64,000 bases of DNA from Pseudoscleropodium purum (lineage: Eukaryota; Streptophyta; Bryopsida; Hypnales; Brachytheciaceae). Within the stretch, counting starts at the first letter, position 1, and the number at the start of each line of letters is the position of its first letter. The translations under genes were made by a program, and so were the position numbers. Below, piece after piece: positions 52,043 to 62,850 of the stretch. Under the pieces are notes generated by a model. That model saw only the letters and a list, made by a program, of their open reading frames with translations. It did no database searches and was not told where the DNA came from. The stretch spans positions 28,396,001-28,460,000 of the forward strand of contig OZ017797.1 of NCBI GenBank assembly GCA_963969395.1. Reading direction: 5' to 3'.

Positions 52043-53449
52043 TAAACTAGCCCTAATAATTTTTTGCCTAAAATATACACCTTTCATTTTTGAGACTTTA
52101 GGAACACTTTTAGGTGTTCTTATTTTCAAAACTTTGAAAATTAATAGTTTATTAATACCAAGTCCAAAAAATTCATAAGAAAGGAAACCTGAGTTTTCTA
52201 TTGACTTCCAATAAGATGAAATAAAAAAATTCGGGCAATTTAACAATAGGAACAATACTCAATTGCTTTACCAAATGAAATTAGGTGTATTTAAGGTAGA
52301 GGAATCTAATTGCAACACCTTTCCTTTGCAATACCTAAAAAAAGGCCTTCAATGATCACTTCTATTATCCAAAATCAAAAGGAGAAGTGGCCTTGAATAA
52401 GAGGTGAGAAGTTTTATCAAACAACCAATGAAAGTTGAGACATTTTGTGCTTAAAGGGGGTCCATTCATGGTAAATTAGTTTTATATATAGGATATACTT
52501 TGTTTTCAACTTTGAAATTTGTAAAATATTATAAGAGTGTCAAAAAATTACAAAACTACTTGGATTGCATTTTTCTTGAGTTTGCGAATAGTCTCGTCAC
52601 ATTTTTTTGGTCAATTGAATTTCGTAGTAATAGGATTAGGAAAAAGATATGGCTTTTAGGTGCTCTTATCTTGCTGTATTACCAAAAATGCAAGAGCAAT
52701 TTTCATAATAAGAGATATATGGATTTACTCTTCTACAAATGTAGCAACTTGGATTTTGTAGATGAGGGTTATACAAAATCAAAGTCCATCATTTGGGAAG
52801 TTTTTGGTGTTGCCTTGGTAATTTGCCTCTTTTTTTGTAGAAATAGCCAAGTTTTTTTCCAAAGGCACCAATTCGTCTCCTTATCAAAATCTCCTAGTTC
52901 ATTTCCTCTAGTATCAAATTCTCATTGGCTTCTTTCCTTCAACTTCAAATTTACAAAAGCTACATCCTCTTCTATCAAAGACATGCTAGTTTTGAAATTG
53001 AATTCTCAATTTCATTACATCAAACAAGTATAGACAATAGAGCAAGGGCTAGCCACCACGACCGATTCTACAACTGAACATCTACTCTTGCCTTGTCTAA
53101 GCACTTCAACCCCCTCAACATCCAATCCTAAAGCGATTCCCACCTTGTCCAAGAATATACCTACCTTCAACAATTCAAGTATTAACGTTAGATTTGAAAT
53201 GGTAAGAGCATAGCCATCGTTACATGTCAAACCTGGTACATTCAAAGTTTTCCATCTAACTTTGAAGGGCCCTCAATTTCCTTGTCCTTCACCATGGCTC
53301 TCCAAATACAAACCATAAATAGTCGAGTGACTACTCATCAAGTAGAATAAAGGATAAAGCAACTAAACTTACAATAAATAGTGATTTCTAGGGCCATTCT
53401 TTGACGCACTAGGATTTAGTATCAAGCCAAAAGATTGTGAAGGGCACAT
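52043..53449. other. intergenic with an unrecognised 177-codon open frame
   Basis: A plus-strand frame runs 52500-53033 and continues in the same frame, with only two more stops, to about 53318. The inferred protein is rich in Phe, Leu and Ser and shows no domain. On the minus strand 53015-53245 an overlapping frame gives the more protein-like CNDGYALTISNLTLILEL and VEGVEVLRQGK. It may be a decayed transposon or gene; I cannot name it and do not call a gene. Confidence 0.3.
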
Positions 53450-53723
53450 ACGGTAGGTACACCCAAATGTGCCACTGACCTTAAACCGCCATTTACATTG
53501 TATGTACATCTCCAAAGTCAATTCTATACCTATGTGGAAGAAACGCTTTTAGAACCAAACTTTGTTCTTTAATAACTTTTGCATACAATATCCAAATGCC
53601 ACGTTCTTTAGTGTGTTGGAACCTCCTTTCACTTGCCAACAAGAACATATGAAAATCTGATCAGTCTAAGAATAGAAAATAGTCTTAGTGGGAAAAAGTG
53701 TCGGTTTCAGGAGTATCCACCTT
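53450..53723. mobile_element. short inverted-repeat element, AAGGTAG family, copy 2
   Basis: The 274-base segment begins ACGGTAGGTACACCC and ends GAGTATCCACCTT and aligns with 19810-20087 throughout, for example CTATGTGGAAGAAACG and CCAACAAGAACATATGAAAA. No coding capacity. Confidence 0.7.
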
Positions 53724-56125
53724 AATGCTTTTCATCCGCATTTGAAAAGTGTTGAACCCAAAGCATGTATGTGACGGTGGCCATCATGCTCCAAGCAACT
53801 AAAATTTGACAATTTCTTCAAAGCAATAGCAACAACATATCCCCTTTTATTTTAGCACACCCATTTGGTTGCCGATCCTCCCAAATTTTTCTGTCCAATT
53901 TTGGATCTCCATTTTTCACAACCCAGCAAGCTATTTTTCACGAAAGCACCGGCCATTAAAGAATGAAGCGACCGTCCATTCTAGCTCCTACGCGAACATT
54001 GTTGGAGTCTGTGCCGAAGGAAGAGTGAATGTAGCTTCTCTGAACTGAGTGTCGGTGTCACGCGGCCACGTCGTGGTGGACTATTTCCACCCTGTCGCCT
54101 CCAAATAGCTCATAAGGTAGGGATTCGGTACTTCGGTCTAGTATTCGTCGTTTGATATGGTTGGATAATAGTTATTAGTACTGTAGTTCTCTGGTAACTC
54201 CTATTTGCAATGCCAGGTGCCCTCTCAATAATGCAAGCAGGAAATTTGGGGCGCCATACTTGCAACTGCTGTCGCGAAACGCCAACGAAACTCACGTGCG
54301 CGCTACTGCGGTACTAACTTACTGTAGAACGCTATTGTTCTCGCAACCCAGGCACCTGGTCAGTCGCTGATGAGTGAATTGCCTGATAGCAGTGATTAGT
54401 ACGGAGTACAACTGTAGTTTTCTTATTCTTATTATTTCCTTGAAACGCATGGACTATTTAAATGGATAAAAGGAAAAGGTACACAGAACCACTCAGAGGA
54501 CATACTGCTGTAAGCCTCGGCGGAATTTTTTAGTGTTTTTTCTGAAACATATTCTCAGAGCTTCTTTCTTTTTCCTTTTTCGAAACTAGAGGCGAGAGAA
54601 GCGAGTGACAGCCAACCGCCCAGTCAACAAAGGAGAAGCAAGCAAACAAAGCCACAACCCCGAAGGATCAGGCTCAGGCTCATGCAGCCACAGATCAACC
54701 AGCGAGAAGCGAAGCAGCTTAGGCGAAAGGCCTCCATCTACGGAGTACTAGTTTTCAAAATTACCGAATGCTCTGTACTTGAAAAACCGGTTCAACAGGG
54801 GAATGGGAGGAAAAGAACTACAGTAGTCAAACTCAAAAAAAATCCTGCATAGAACCCTTTTCATCAACCTTATCCTCTGCCCTGCTATGGGAATCCTCGT
54901 ATTGATAATTCTATTTTTTTATTTTTTGCCACACCAATTGGAGGTTTGAAGGAGTTTCCGTATTGGAGTCGTTTGTGCCCTTTCATGATTGCAAATTTAC
55001 AGATCAGGAAGATTCACTCACCAATACTAATGCAAAACCCTCGCATTAACCCCAGACTTTATATCCTGGATATGCCGTAACTCATGAACGCATCTTCTCA
55101 GAATCTCAAGTTGGCAACGTAAGAAGGCCGTTCGATAGTTGCAGCAAATCCTCATCCACCGTCCTTGACGTCGATATTGAAGATCGCCGGCTGTCCCACC
55201 GTCCTTATATCGACAATTCGACATTGAAGAGCGCTGTCCCACCGTCTTTGAATGTCTCAACTTTGGACGTTGATAACTTATCGGAAGGACGGATGAAATC
55301 ACACGTCTTCTCGAAGGCTTAAAATATTCAGCTTTTTGAGTGATGATATGAAAATGCCGTGTGTGTTTGATGAAAAGTGAGGAAAACCAATATCAAATAC
55401 GAAATTCGCATGAAAAGTAGATATTTCATCATGGGTGACATGGTGAGACCGATGGTGAGACCGACGGTGAGTAGTACATGCGGAACACATTGGGTATGCC
55501 GAACAATTTTTATTAAAAAAATGGCTTCGGCGAGCTTCCAGGGTTAAATGTTTCAGTAATCAACTATCTTCAATGTGCCGACAGTCTGGAATGCAATAAA
55601 CTTGGGAGGTAGTAACTTTTTGTCCACAACGGAGAAAAACACCAACGAGTGAGCCTCAAATGAAGGTACACTACAGTTGATCTTTCCGTTTTTCCCATTT
55701 CTGCCACCATTCCAGCACATGAGATTCCAAACAGGGGACCCAAGTTCCCGTCGGAAAGCCTAGATTTAGGGTTTTGGGGTTTAAGCCCCGCGTGGTCATG
55801 GAATTGCGGATAGTCACGATCTCATCCACGAAGCGTCCAATCCCTCCTCGACCTACATAACCGGATCCCCCGATTCTTCTTTCGACCAACAGCTACGAAA
55901 CTATTAGTGCGCAAACTCTCATTCAAATCCCATCAGTTTCGGTCCCTCCCGTGACGGTGACCGAGTAAGTTAAGCTTTAAGTTCCCCCAAAGGCCCTTCT
56001 CTAGCTACTGCAGCCTCTTCTTCCTTACTAATACGTTCCATTGCGGGCTCGATCACACAGATTGAATTGTGTCACATTGAATTCCATAGAGAGCGCCTCA
56101 TTACAGAGATTGGAATTGGGCAGTG
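53724..56125. other. intergenic and promoter side of the LTPG gene
   Basis: No gene recognised. About 55150-55260 holds two to three units of roughly 40 bases beginning CCACCGTC and containing ATTGAAGA. A TTTAGGGTTTTGGGG word lies near 55766. The last few hundred bases have balanced composition and are probably promoter and leader. Confidence 0.5.
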
Positions 56126-57124
56126 ATGGCGCAGAGTGCCCGCATTGCGCTTGTGCTGATCGCCGTGTTGATTGCAGGGGCGAGCGCCCAACCCCCCGCC
56201 GATTGCACTTCGGCGTACTCACTCCTGGCGCCGTGCTACAGCTATGTCACTGGAACGGGAAAAACCCCGCCGTCGGGTTGCTGCACGGGGATTGCCACGT
56301 TGAATGCGAATCAGCCGGTGTGCTTGTGTTCAGCGATCACGCAGTTGAAAGGCAGTCCCTCGGTGAATGTAACCAAGGCGTTGGCGTTACCGCGCGACTG
56401 TAATGTCGCAGTGAATACCGCCAACTGCCCGGCGCTCGGCACGCCTCCATCGGTCTCGCCACCTCCTCCCCGGACCTCACCTCCTCCTCCAAGCTCAACC
56501 CCACCTCCGACAGGCTCGGTTCCTTCCCCACCAGGCATGGCCCCTCCTCCGCCCGTGGGCGCTTCGCCACCCGGAACTGGAGCTCCCCCACCAGGAACTG
56601 GAGCTTCCCCACCAGCAGGAACTGGAGCTCCCCCACCCGGAACTGGAGCTTCCCCACCAGGAACTGGAGCTCCCCCACCCGGAACTGGAGCTCCGCCACC
56701 AGCAGGAACTGGAGCTCCCCCACCAGGAACTGGAGCTTCCCCACCAGGAACTGGGGCTCCCCCACCAGGAACTGGAGCTCCCCCACCAGGAACTGGAGCT
56801 CCCCCACCCGGAACTGGAGCTTCCCCACCAGGAACTGGAGCTCCCCCACCCGGAACTGGAGCTTCCCCACCGGGAACTGGAGCTCCCCCACCCGGAACTG
56901 GAGCTTCCCCACCCGGAACTGGAGCTCCCCCACCCGGAACTGGAGCTTCGCCACCCGGAACTGGAGCTTCGCCTCCGACGTCGAGCACGCCTCCCGCGCC
57001 TGGTGGCGGGACTCCTCCAGCCAGTGGTCCGGGGACGGCAAATTCCCCAGGCGCGGCTTCGGCGCTCGTCGCGTCGTGGACCTTTGGCGTTGCGGCTGTC
57101 GTCTCCGTTTTGACGTTGTTGTGA
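56126..57124 (+). CDS. GPI-anchored non-specific lipid-transfer-like protein with Pro-rich stalk (LTPG/xylogen-like)
   Basis: A single exon codes for 332 residues. Residues 1-21 are a signal peptide (ALVLIAVLIAGASA). The eight-cysteine lipid-transfer motif is complete: C27, C37, C52-C53, C66-x-C68, C92 and C101. Residues 103-149 are Pro/Ser-rich. Residues 150-284 are nineteen heptads GTGA(P/S)PP, two with an extra Ala. The last 26 residues are small and hydrophobic (end GVAAVVSVLTLL), as in a GPI-attachment signal. The protein should be secreted, tethered to the outer face of the plasma membrane and bind lipid; members of the family act in cuticle, suberin or wall formation. The AP, SP and PPP words are likely sites of proline hydroxylation and arabinogalactan or extensin-type glycosylation. 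A GTG codon precedes the ATG, which is taken as the start. Confidence 0.93.
   Translation: MAQSARIALVLIAVLIAGASAQPPADCTSAYSLLAPCYSYVTGTGKTPPSGCCTGIATLNANQPVCLCSAITQLKGSPSVNVTKALALPRDCNVAVNTANCPALGTPPSVSPPPPRTSPPPPSSTPPPTGSVPSPPGMAPPPPVGASPPGTGAPPPGTGASPPAGTGAPPPGTGASPPGTGAPPPGTGAPPPAGTGAPPPGTGASPPGTGAPPPGTGAPPPGTGAPPPGTGASPPGTGAPPPGTGASPPGTGAPPPGTGASPPGTGAPPPGTGASPPGTGASPPTSSTPPAPGGGTPPASGPGTANSPGAASALVASWTFGVAAVVSVLTLL
56573..56977 (+). repeat. 21-base coding minisatellite in the LTPG stalk
   Basis: Nineteen units with core GGAACTGGAGCTCCCCCACC (or GGAGCTTCCCCACC) encode GTGAPPP or GTGASPP; two units carry an extra GCA codon. All unit lengths are multiples of three, so copy number can change without breaking the frame. 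The same repeat leaves the opposite strand open for more than 230 codons. Confidence 0.97.
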
Positions 57125-58362
57125 GCGCCAGTTTCGAATTTTTTCTCTTTTTTCTTTCTTTTGTGTTGTTGGTGATTGCAGTTGGAGCAGGCTAGTGGTG
57201 AGGTCTGTGGGGTCTCGTTTTTATCTTCGTGGGAGTGTTGATGTTGTGTCAATTCGACTCTTTAGGAAAGACTAGATCGAAGGAGACGCTTTCTAGATGT
57301 CCTTGTTCCATGTGGGAATCAGTAATGCACACTATTCTTGTGGTCGGGGTTTGGTTAAAGACCTGCCTTGCCAATTTTTTCTAAAGTTCTTGGCTGTGAA
57401 CCGTTTTGATCATAAATTCAATTGTCTCTCAGCTACCCTGTTTTGGTGTCAGTACTTTGTAACTCAATTTCAAAGCCTTGGTGAAGAGATTATTACATGC
57501 TGAGTCTTCTGGGGTTCACTGGATCCTAGATAAATTTGGGATTATTATATGCTGAATCGAATCAGTGTTCCAATGGTGAAATGTGCACTTTTCCACTGTC
57601 TAATGGCAAATTTGAATACCCTGGGATAATTTCAACGAGGACGGACGTTATATTTATTTTGGGTGATTTCGCGGTCAAGAATCCAAGTCTTGGAAATCTG
57701 AGTGTTCGAATGGAAACTTGAACTAGGGCAGTGGTTATGGTCGAGATCCTCTTCACAAATGGCTGCTGCCTTTGGATTTCCAAGTCTCATTGAGATCATG
57801 AAATACTGATTAAATTTGCAACGCTCTTCACAATTGCTCTTCTAAGTTTGCAGAAAACTAACTGCTATTGAAACCCTCAGTCATGGAATGGATAACTGGG
57901 AGACAGTTTTCATCATTTGCACCTCATCTGCTCCTCTGAGGTCAGACTGTGTGGCGGTCTTTTAAGACATTAGTGGTTTACACATGTGTCGCTTCATGAG
58001 GGAAGGAAAGGGGCAAACTTTGACTCCCCAAAACATTCAATCCTCAACTTGCACAAAAAATGAGGTCGAGGAAGGGGAAGTGTCATGAAGGGAGAGAATT
58101 TTCCCGAAATCTAAGATGTTGCTCAAAATCTTTTGCTCTTTAGATAATATTGTGAACATTTGGTTTACAGAAATATTGATGCTCAAAATCTTTCTGTTTA
58201 GCTAATAATTACTCCGTATTATAAAAATTTGGTTTACAGAAATATCGACCCTCTTAGAAAGTAGTAGGAATTTAGAATACTTGATCTACTGTCTTAACTC
58301 GATGCCCACTAATGAATGATCCACGTGTTTGGGGGATGTGAAAGTTCGTCTTTCACATATTC

Positions 58363-58617
58363 TTATGATCCGAATGAGTGAACTATCTGAAAATCACTAG
58401 AGTGTGCAATGTCCATTCCTAGTGCTCTTTGAAGTGAGAGAGTGAACTGCATACTGTCGCAACAAATATCCATTAGCGTGCAACTGTAGCAATCAAATAT
58501 TTTACAGACTCCAGTACGTAGCGTTGTGCTCCAATCCAGGCTCGCCGGTGAGTGGCAGCTCCCTGCGGCAAGCAGAGCTGAACACAGCAGTGCAAGGACC
58601 CACTCTTTTTTTGTCAT
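58363..58617 (-). CDS. candidate small secreted Cys-rich peptide
   Basis: An 84-codon frame starts at an ATG at 58617. The first twenty residues look like a signal peptide (KKEW, then VLALLCSALLAAG). The mature part carries C21, C38, C43, C46, C52 and C53, in the pattern C-x4-C-x2-C-x5-CC. I recognise no family. It may be chance: no promoter, splice pattern or homologue supports it, and a longer in-frame start exists at 58638. Confidence 0.2.
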   Translation of the reverse strand: MTKKEWVLALLCSALLAAGSCHSPASLDWSTTLRTGVCKIFDCYSCTLMDICCDSMQFTLSLQRALGMDIAHSSDFQIVHSFGS

Positions 58618-58978
58618 GAAGCTATGCACGTCAGGCACGTGGGTTGATAGAGCTGTGCTGTGGGTGATGGTGAGTTCAGTATACCAGGGAAATATGTCGT
58701 GTTAAGGGAGGAATTTTCTGGGCCAGTAACGAATTTTTCGGTACAGACTTGGATGCATTGGAGCACAAAAAAGTGGAAATTCAGATGCCACGCAGCAGAT
58801 ATACTGGTATTGCATCTCTTCCTGCGCAGGATTGATGATGCTCTGCCCCCCCGCTAGCTGTGAATGGTAGACTCTATCCAAACTGGAATTTAGGTTAGCT
58901 TATCAAGGTGCCAAGGTCATATTGGATTTAATCATGGTCTATGTACACATTACTGCTGTGTTGTGCATAAGATGTATT

Positions 58979-59001
58979 TGTGCGCGTGCGCGTGCGCGTG
59001 T
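58979..59001. other. alternating purine-pyrimidine tract (GCGCGT repeats)
   Basis: Twenty-three bases alternate strictly between purine and pyrimidine, built on GCGCGT. Such tracts favour Z-DNA. More TGTG and CGTG words continue to about 59040. Confidence 0.6.
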
Positions 59002-61347
59002 TGATTTGCACGTGGATATGTGCGTGAGTTTGTGCTCGTGTGGGAATCAGGCATGGGTATTTGTGTATGCACAGGCTTATAGGAATGTACCTGTGAAATA
59101 ATCAATGCTGCTTCATACCATCCTGTTCAGTGTGGTGATGGCGACACCGCGACACTCTTTTTTCAATTAATTGCAGGCGATGACTGATGAGTGTTGATTC
59201 AAACCAGGAATCCTTGATCTTGTAGTATTTCTCATACATACCACCACTGTTTGGTATGCCAACTTAGGTAGCCGAAGACTTTGATCATGGACATTGGAGG
59301 TGCAGAGCTGTGCAAGGTTCAGAATCTTCTTCTCTGACTCGTGAACATTAATTTCTCGTACAATTGTGGCCCAACTAGTCACCTCGTTTAACCCTGAAAG
59401 TTCGCAATTTTTGAAACTACACTGAAAAGCTTAAGGAGTACCAGTCCAATGAGATACAATTCTCCACTTCCACAAGCGTAATTCCCATAGAACACCAAGA
59501 ATTGTGAACAACATGGTGACTTCGTGCGTGCAAGGGTTGGCACTCAAGATGCTTCAGTGATAACTTCAAGGAATTTCCGTTGTGCATTCGACCAGCTTTA
59601 CGAATTCGGTAACTTTTGCAGGAGGTTCCTATCTAATGGCGTTGCAACAGATTTGCCTCCATTTGACATACAATATACTGTATATGTTGAACACTGACCC
59701 CAAACAAACACAGTCGATGATAAATAGCCAAATCTGAATATCTTTCACTTTGTACGTATGCTTCATTTTGTTACTATTTATGATCAAAGATGTTTTATTT
59801 CATGTTTCAAAGATGGAATCACATATCTTCTATAAGCCATAAGATAATCAAATTCTTTTTTTTAAGATCTAGAATAATTAAAGAATTTTTGAAGAAAAAG
59901 TGAAGAAAATTCATAATTATTAAATTCAAAAGTTGAAAAAATATGAAATTTTCACCAAAAATGTGGAATATAGTAGTATAGTGTAGAACATGATGATAGG
60001 AAGATAAAAATTATACTAATTCCCTTTCTCAATAGACGAAATTGCTAAAGTCAGCTACAAAAGCTTAGAACAAAATCTAGTGAAAAATAGATGTATTGAG
60101 AGTTTACAAAGGCAATGGAGGTGGCTAAGGACAATTTTGATGTGCCCTTTGCTTCATATCTTGTTGATGCATTCTTGATGGAACAATGCATAAGCCCCAA
60201 AAAGAAACAACTGACTAAGGATTGATTTGAAGTAGAACTTTAGTGGAAATGCTCTATTGTAAGACTTTAGATGAACAAACTCTTAATTTAAGGTAAACCA
60301 ATTCAAGTGAAGAAAGAACCACTAAAAAAAAATGAAAGTTTTTGCAACTACAGGAACGACCTTTTCTTTAGTGAACATTGAATGGGACACTTGCAACTTG
60401 TGAGAATTTGAAAACTTATAGTTACTATGAACAAGCTACATGTGGAATTGTTGTTGCAAATGACAAAAGGGTTGTTTTCCATTTGATAGTCTGCTTAGAA
60501 CTTTGTTGACAATCTCTTTTGACATGGTTGCTTATGTGGTATTTGTTGCCATGGGGAGTCAATTATTCAATCAACAAGTTGTGTGACTTAGTGGCAACTT
60601 GCTTGCAATTTATATGTGACTTCTTTAGTGACTTGTAGATTGTAGATTTTGAAATTCTAATCTCAAGAATGTATAGCTTCTTTTATAGATTTAAAAATTT
60701 TGAATATTGGTATTTGATATATTCTACCAGTTTAGGAAACTTTACAACTTCACAAGTTTAAAAATTCTTGAATTTTAAATATTTTTAAATTTCTACAAAC
60801 TTTAGAAATCCACTGATTGTAGAAATCTTAGAATTTAGTACATAAAAGTACAACAACTGACAACTCTTATACATCCAACCTAATGGTACTTTTGACAATT
60901 GATATGGAACAACTGATATAAGACAATTGCAAAAATACTTTGGAAACAACTAGAAAATGACTAGGAAACAACTATTGTCAGTTTATAATTGTAGTTGTTT
61001 CCTAATCATTTTTTGCGACTGCAAATCAATACGGTGTATTTTTTAGAGTACAGACTTGTCTACATGGATAATTGTGATAAGAATATTGGATGGAGAATAG
61101 CTCACTTTCTTTCTAAATTTGAACTTTGTTACAACCATCTTGTAATCCTATATTTCATTTAACAACTACTTTGCATCTAAAACAATGTACTAAAACAATG
61201 ATGTAAAACAATGACATAAGATTTGGTACTAATAGCAAAGGCTACAAACATAGGACAATTGTATAGGACATTTAGTCACTTTCTATCCGATTGTAGCATA
61301 AACGCTTTTCTTCTAGTAAATATCCCATTCCTTTCAATGTTTTTTCC

Positions 61348-62279
61348 TTAACCCCTAAAGGACCAAATTGTGTTTTTTGGCAACACAAAAATTTTGGGCA
61401 AATGTGTGTAACTAGAGATTTCCATATTTTTGGCCCAAATTTTGATAGAAGGTGTAGACAAGGAATATCTTTCATGTGCACTAAATTTCAAGACATTTGG
61501 AAATGTGAGTCAAAAATTATAGCCTAGTATGTAGTTTGTTTCTCAACTTGGGTAGTCCGAGGAGGTCTAAAAATTTCATTTTTTTCAAAAATCCAATTTT
61601 AAAATTGGTTTTCTAAATTTATATATACATTAAAAGCTTTGAATCATTCCATTTTGATCAATGAGTCAAAAGTTATGAAGTGTTTTAGTTTGTGGGTAGT
61701 TAGGGATTCTCTACTCCAAAATAAACTTTGAAGTCCTTTATTGAACTCAATTTTCAATATTTTTGAAAAATAAATAAAAACATCTGGTGAAGATTTTTTA
61801 TTACAAAATTAAAACCATTGGGATTGACATTTCAATTCCATAAATAAATTATTAATAATTTAGTATTTTGAACCATTCTTTATATCTTTGTACTTACTAT
61901 TTTTTTCCTATATGTTGTACAATTTCAAATGATCTAAAAATTTTCAAGAATGTAGCCAACATACCTTGAACAATGAATCCAAAGAGTTGCAATCATTTTG
62001 AACATTTTTTCATACAATTGTGACCTTGTGAAGTTTAGCTACCCGGTTTTTCACAAGGACAAAAAAATGATTTTTGTCACTTCAAATGCTAATATCTTGC
62101 AATCTACACGGTGGAAATTTTTGAAATTTTCACCACATCTTTTTAAACTAGTGTACTACAAGATTCTATGGTTACACATGTTCAAAAGTGTTTTTTCTCT
62201 AAATTTTGAAACTTGTATAAGAAATGGCAGTTTTGGATTGTTTTTGGTAAAAACATAGTCAAGGAACTTTAGGGATTAA
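61348..62279 (-). mobile_element. TTAA-flanked element, copy E (reversed)
   Basis: The 932-base copy lies in reverse orientation. It begins TTAACCCCTAAAGGACC and ends GAACTTTAGGGATTAA on the plus strand. It shows the family order reversed: TTTTTTGGCAACA first, ATCATTCCATTTTGATCAAT in the middle, TATCTTGCAATCTACA and AAAAACATAGTCAAGG last. Non-coding. Confidence 0.8.
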
Positions 62280-62606
62280 AATGACAAATTGACGACATGA
62301 CATGATTGCAAAGAGGGACCAAGTGAAGGACAATATTTCAACTGTATTCTAAATTGACTCATTTGGATTCGAGCCGACCTCCTTAATTTACAATACCATA
62401 TAATAAATGCCTATTCAAAGTCAAGATTGCACACATATCCATATTCCAAATTCCCACTTTCCATACCTTGCCATGGTGCAATTATTAATAGTCAACCCCA
62501 ACCATGGCAATTTTATTTTATATTCCTTCAAAAAAATCTAAAGACCATGTGAATAGATGACTCCAATGGGCAATTGCCGACTTAGCTTCCATCCCCACTT
62601 CCCCAC

Positions 62607-62838
62607 AGCTATGGAGGATTGAGTCCTCTATTGCACCATCAAAAGGTAAATGTCAAAATTGCCCCCTATTTTGTGCCATTTAAATTTTGTGTTTCAACAT
62701 GTCTCTGTGCTAATTTGGGGTCTTTGATTCCAAATATGAATTCAGAATTTGCAAATTTTATCATATGTGACAAATAAAAAATTTCAGGGTTTTCTACAAG
62801 GGTAAAACATGGGGCAATAGAGGGGTCAATCCTCGTAG
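62607..62838. mobile_element. short element with inverted ends and 12-base flanking repeat
   Basis: The 232-base segment begins AGCTATGGAGGATTGAG and ends CAATCCTCGTAG; the inverted similarity continues inward through CCTCTATTGC(A/C)CCAT. CCACTTCCCCAC stands on both sides, at 62595-62606 and 62839-62850. A near-copy of that word at about 62999-63014 weakens its value as a target duplication. Confidence 0.6.
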
Positions 62839-62850
62839 CCACTTCCCCAC

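Larger units (their letters stand above)
57125..61347. other. LTPG 3' flank and gene-poor sequence
   Basis: To about 59400 the composition is balanced but no confident gene was found; one weak candidate lies at 58363-58617 on the minus strand. From about 59700 to 61347 the sequence is AT-rich and shows no gene. Confidence 0.5.

Noticed and set aside
52500..53033. 177-codon plus-strand frame as a gene
   Set aside because: No start context, domain or codon character; Phe/Leu/Ser-rich as expected from AT-rich sequence. Reported only as an unexplained stretch.
56311..57252. Minus-strand frames of 313 and 234 codons across the LTPG gene
   Set aside because: They mirror the 21-base coding minisatellite, which keeps other frames open; the plus-strand protein has a signal peptide, all eight cysteines and a GPI signal.
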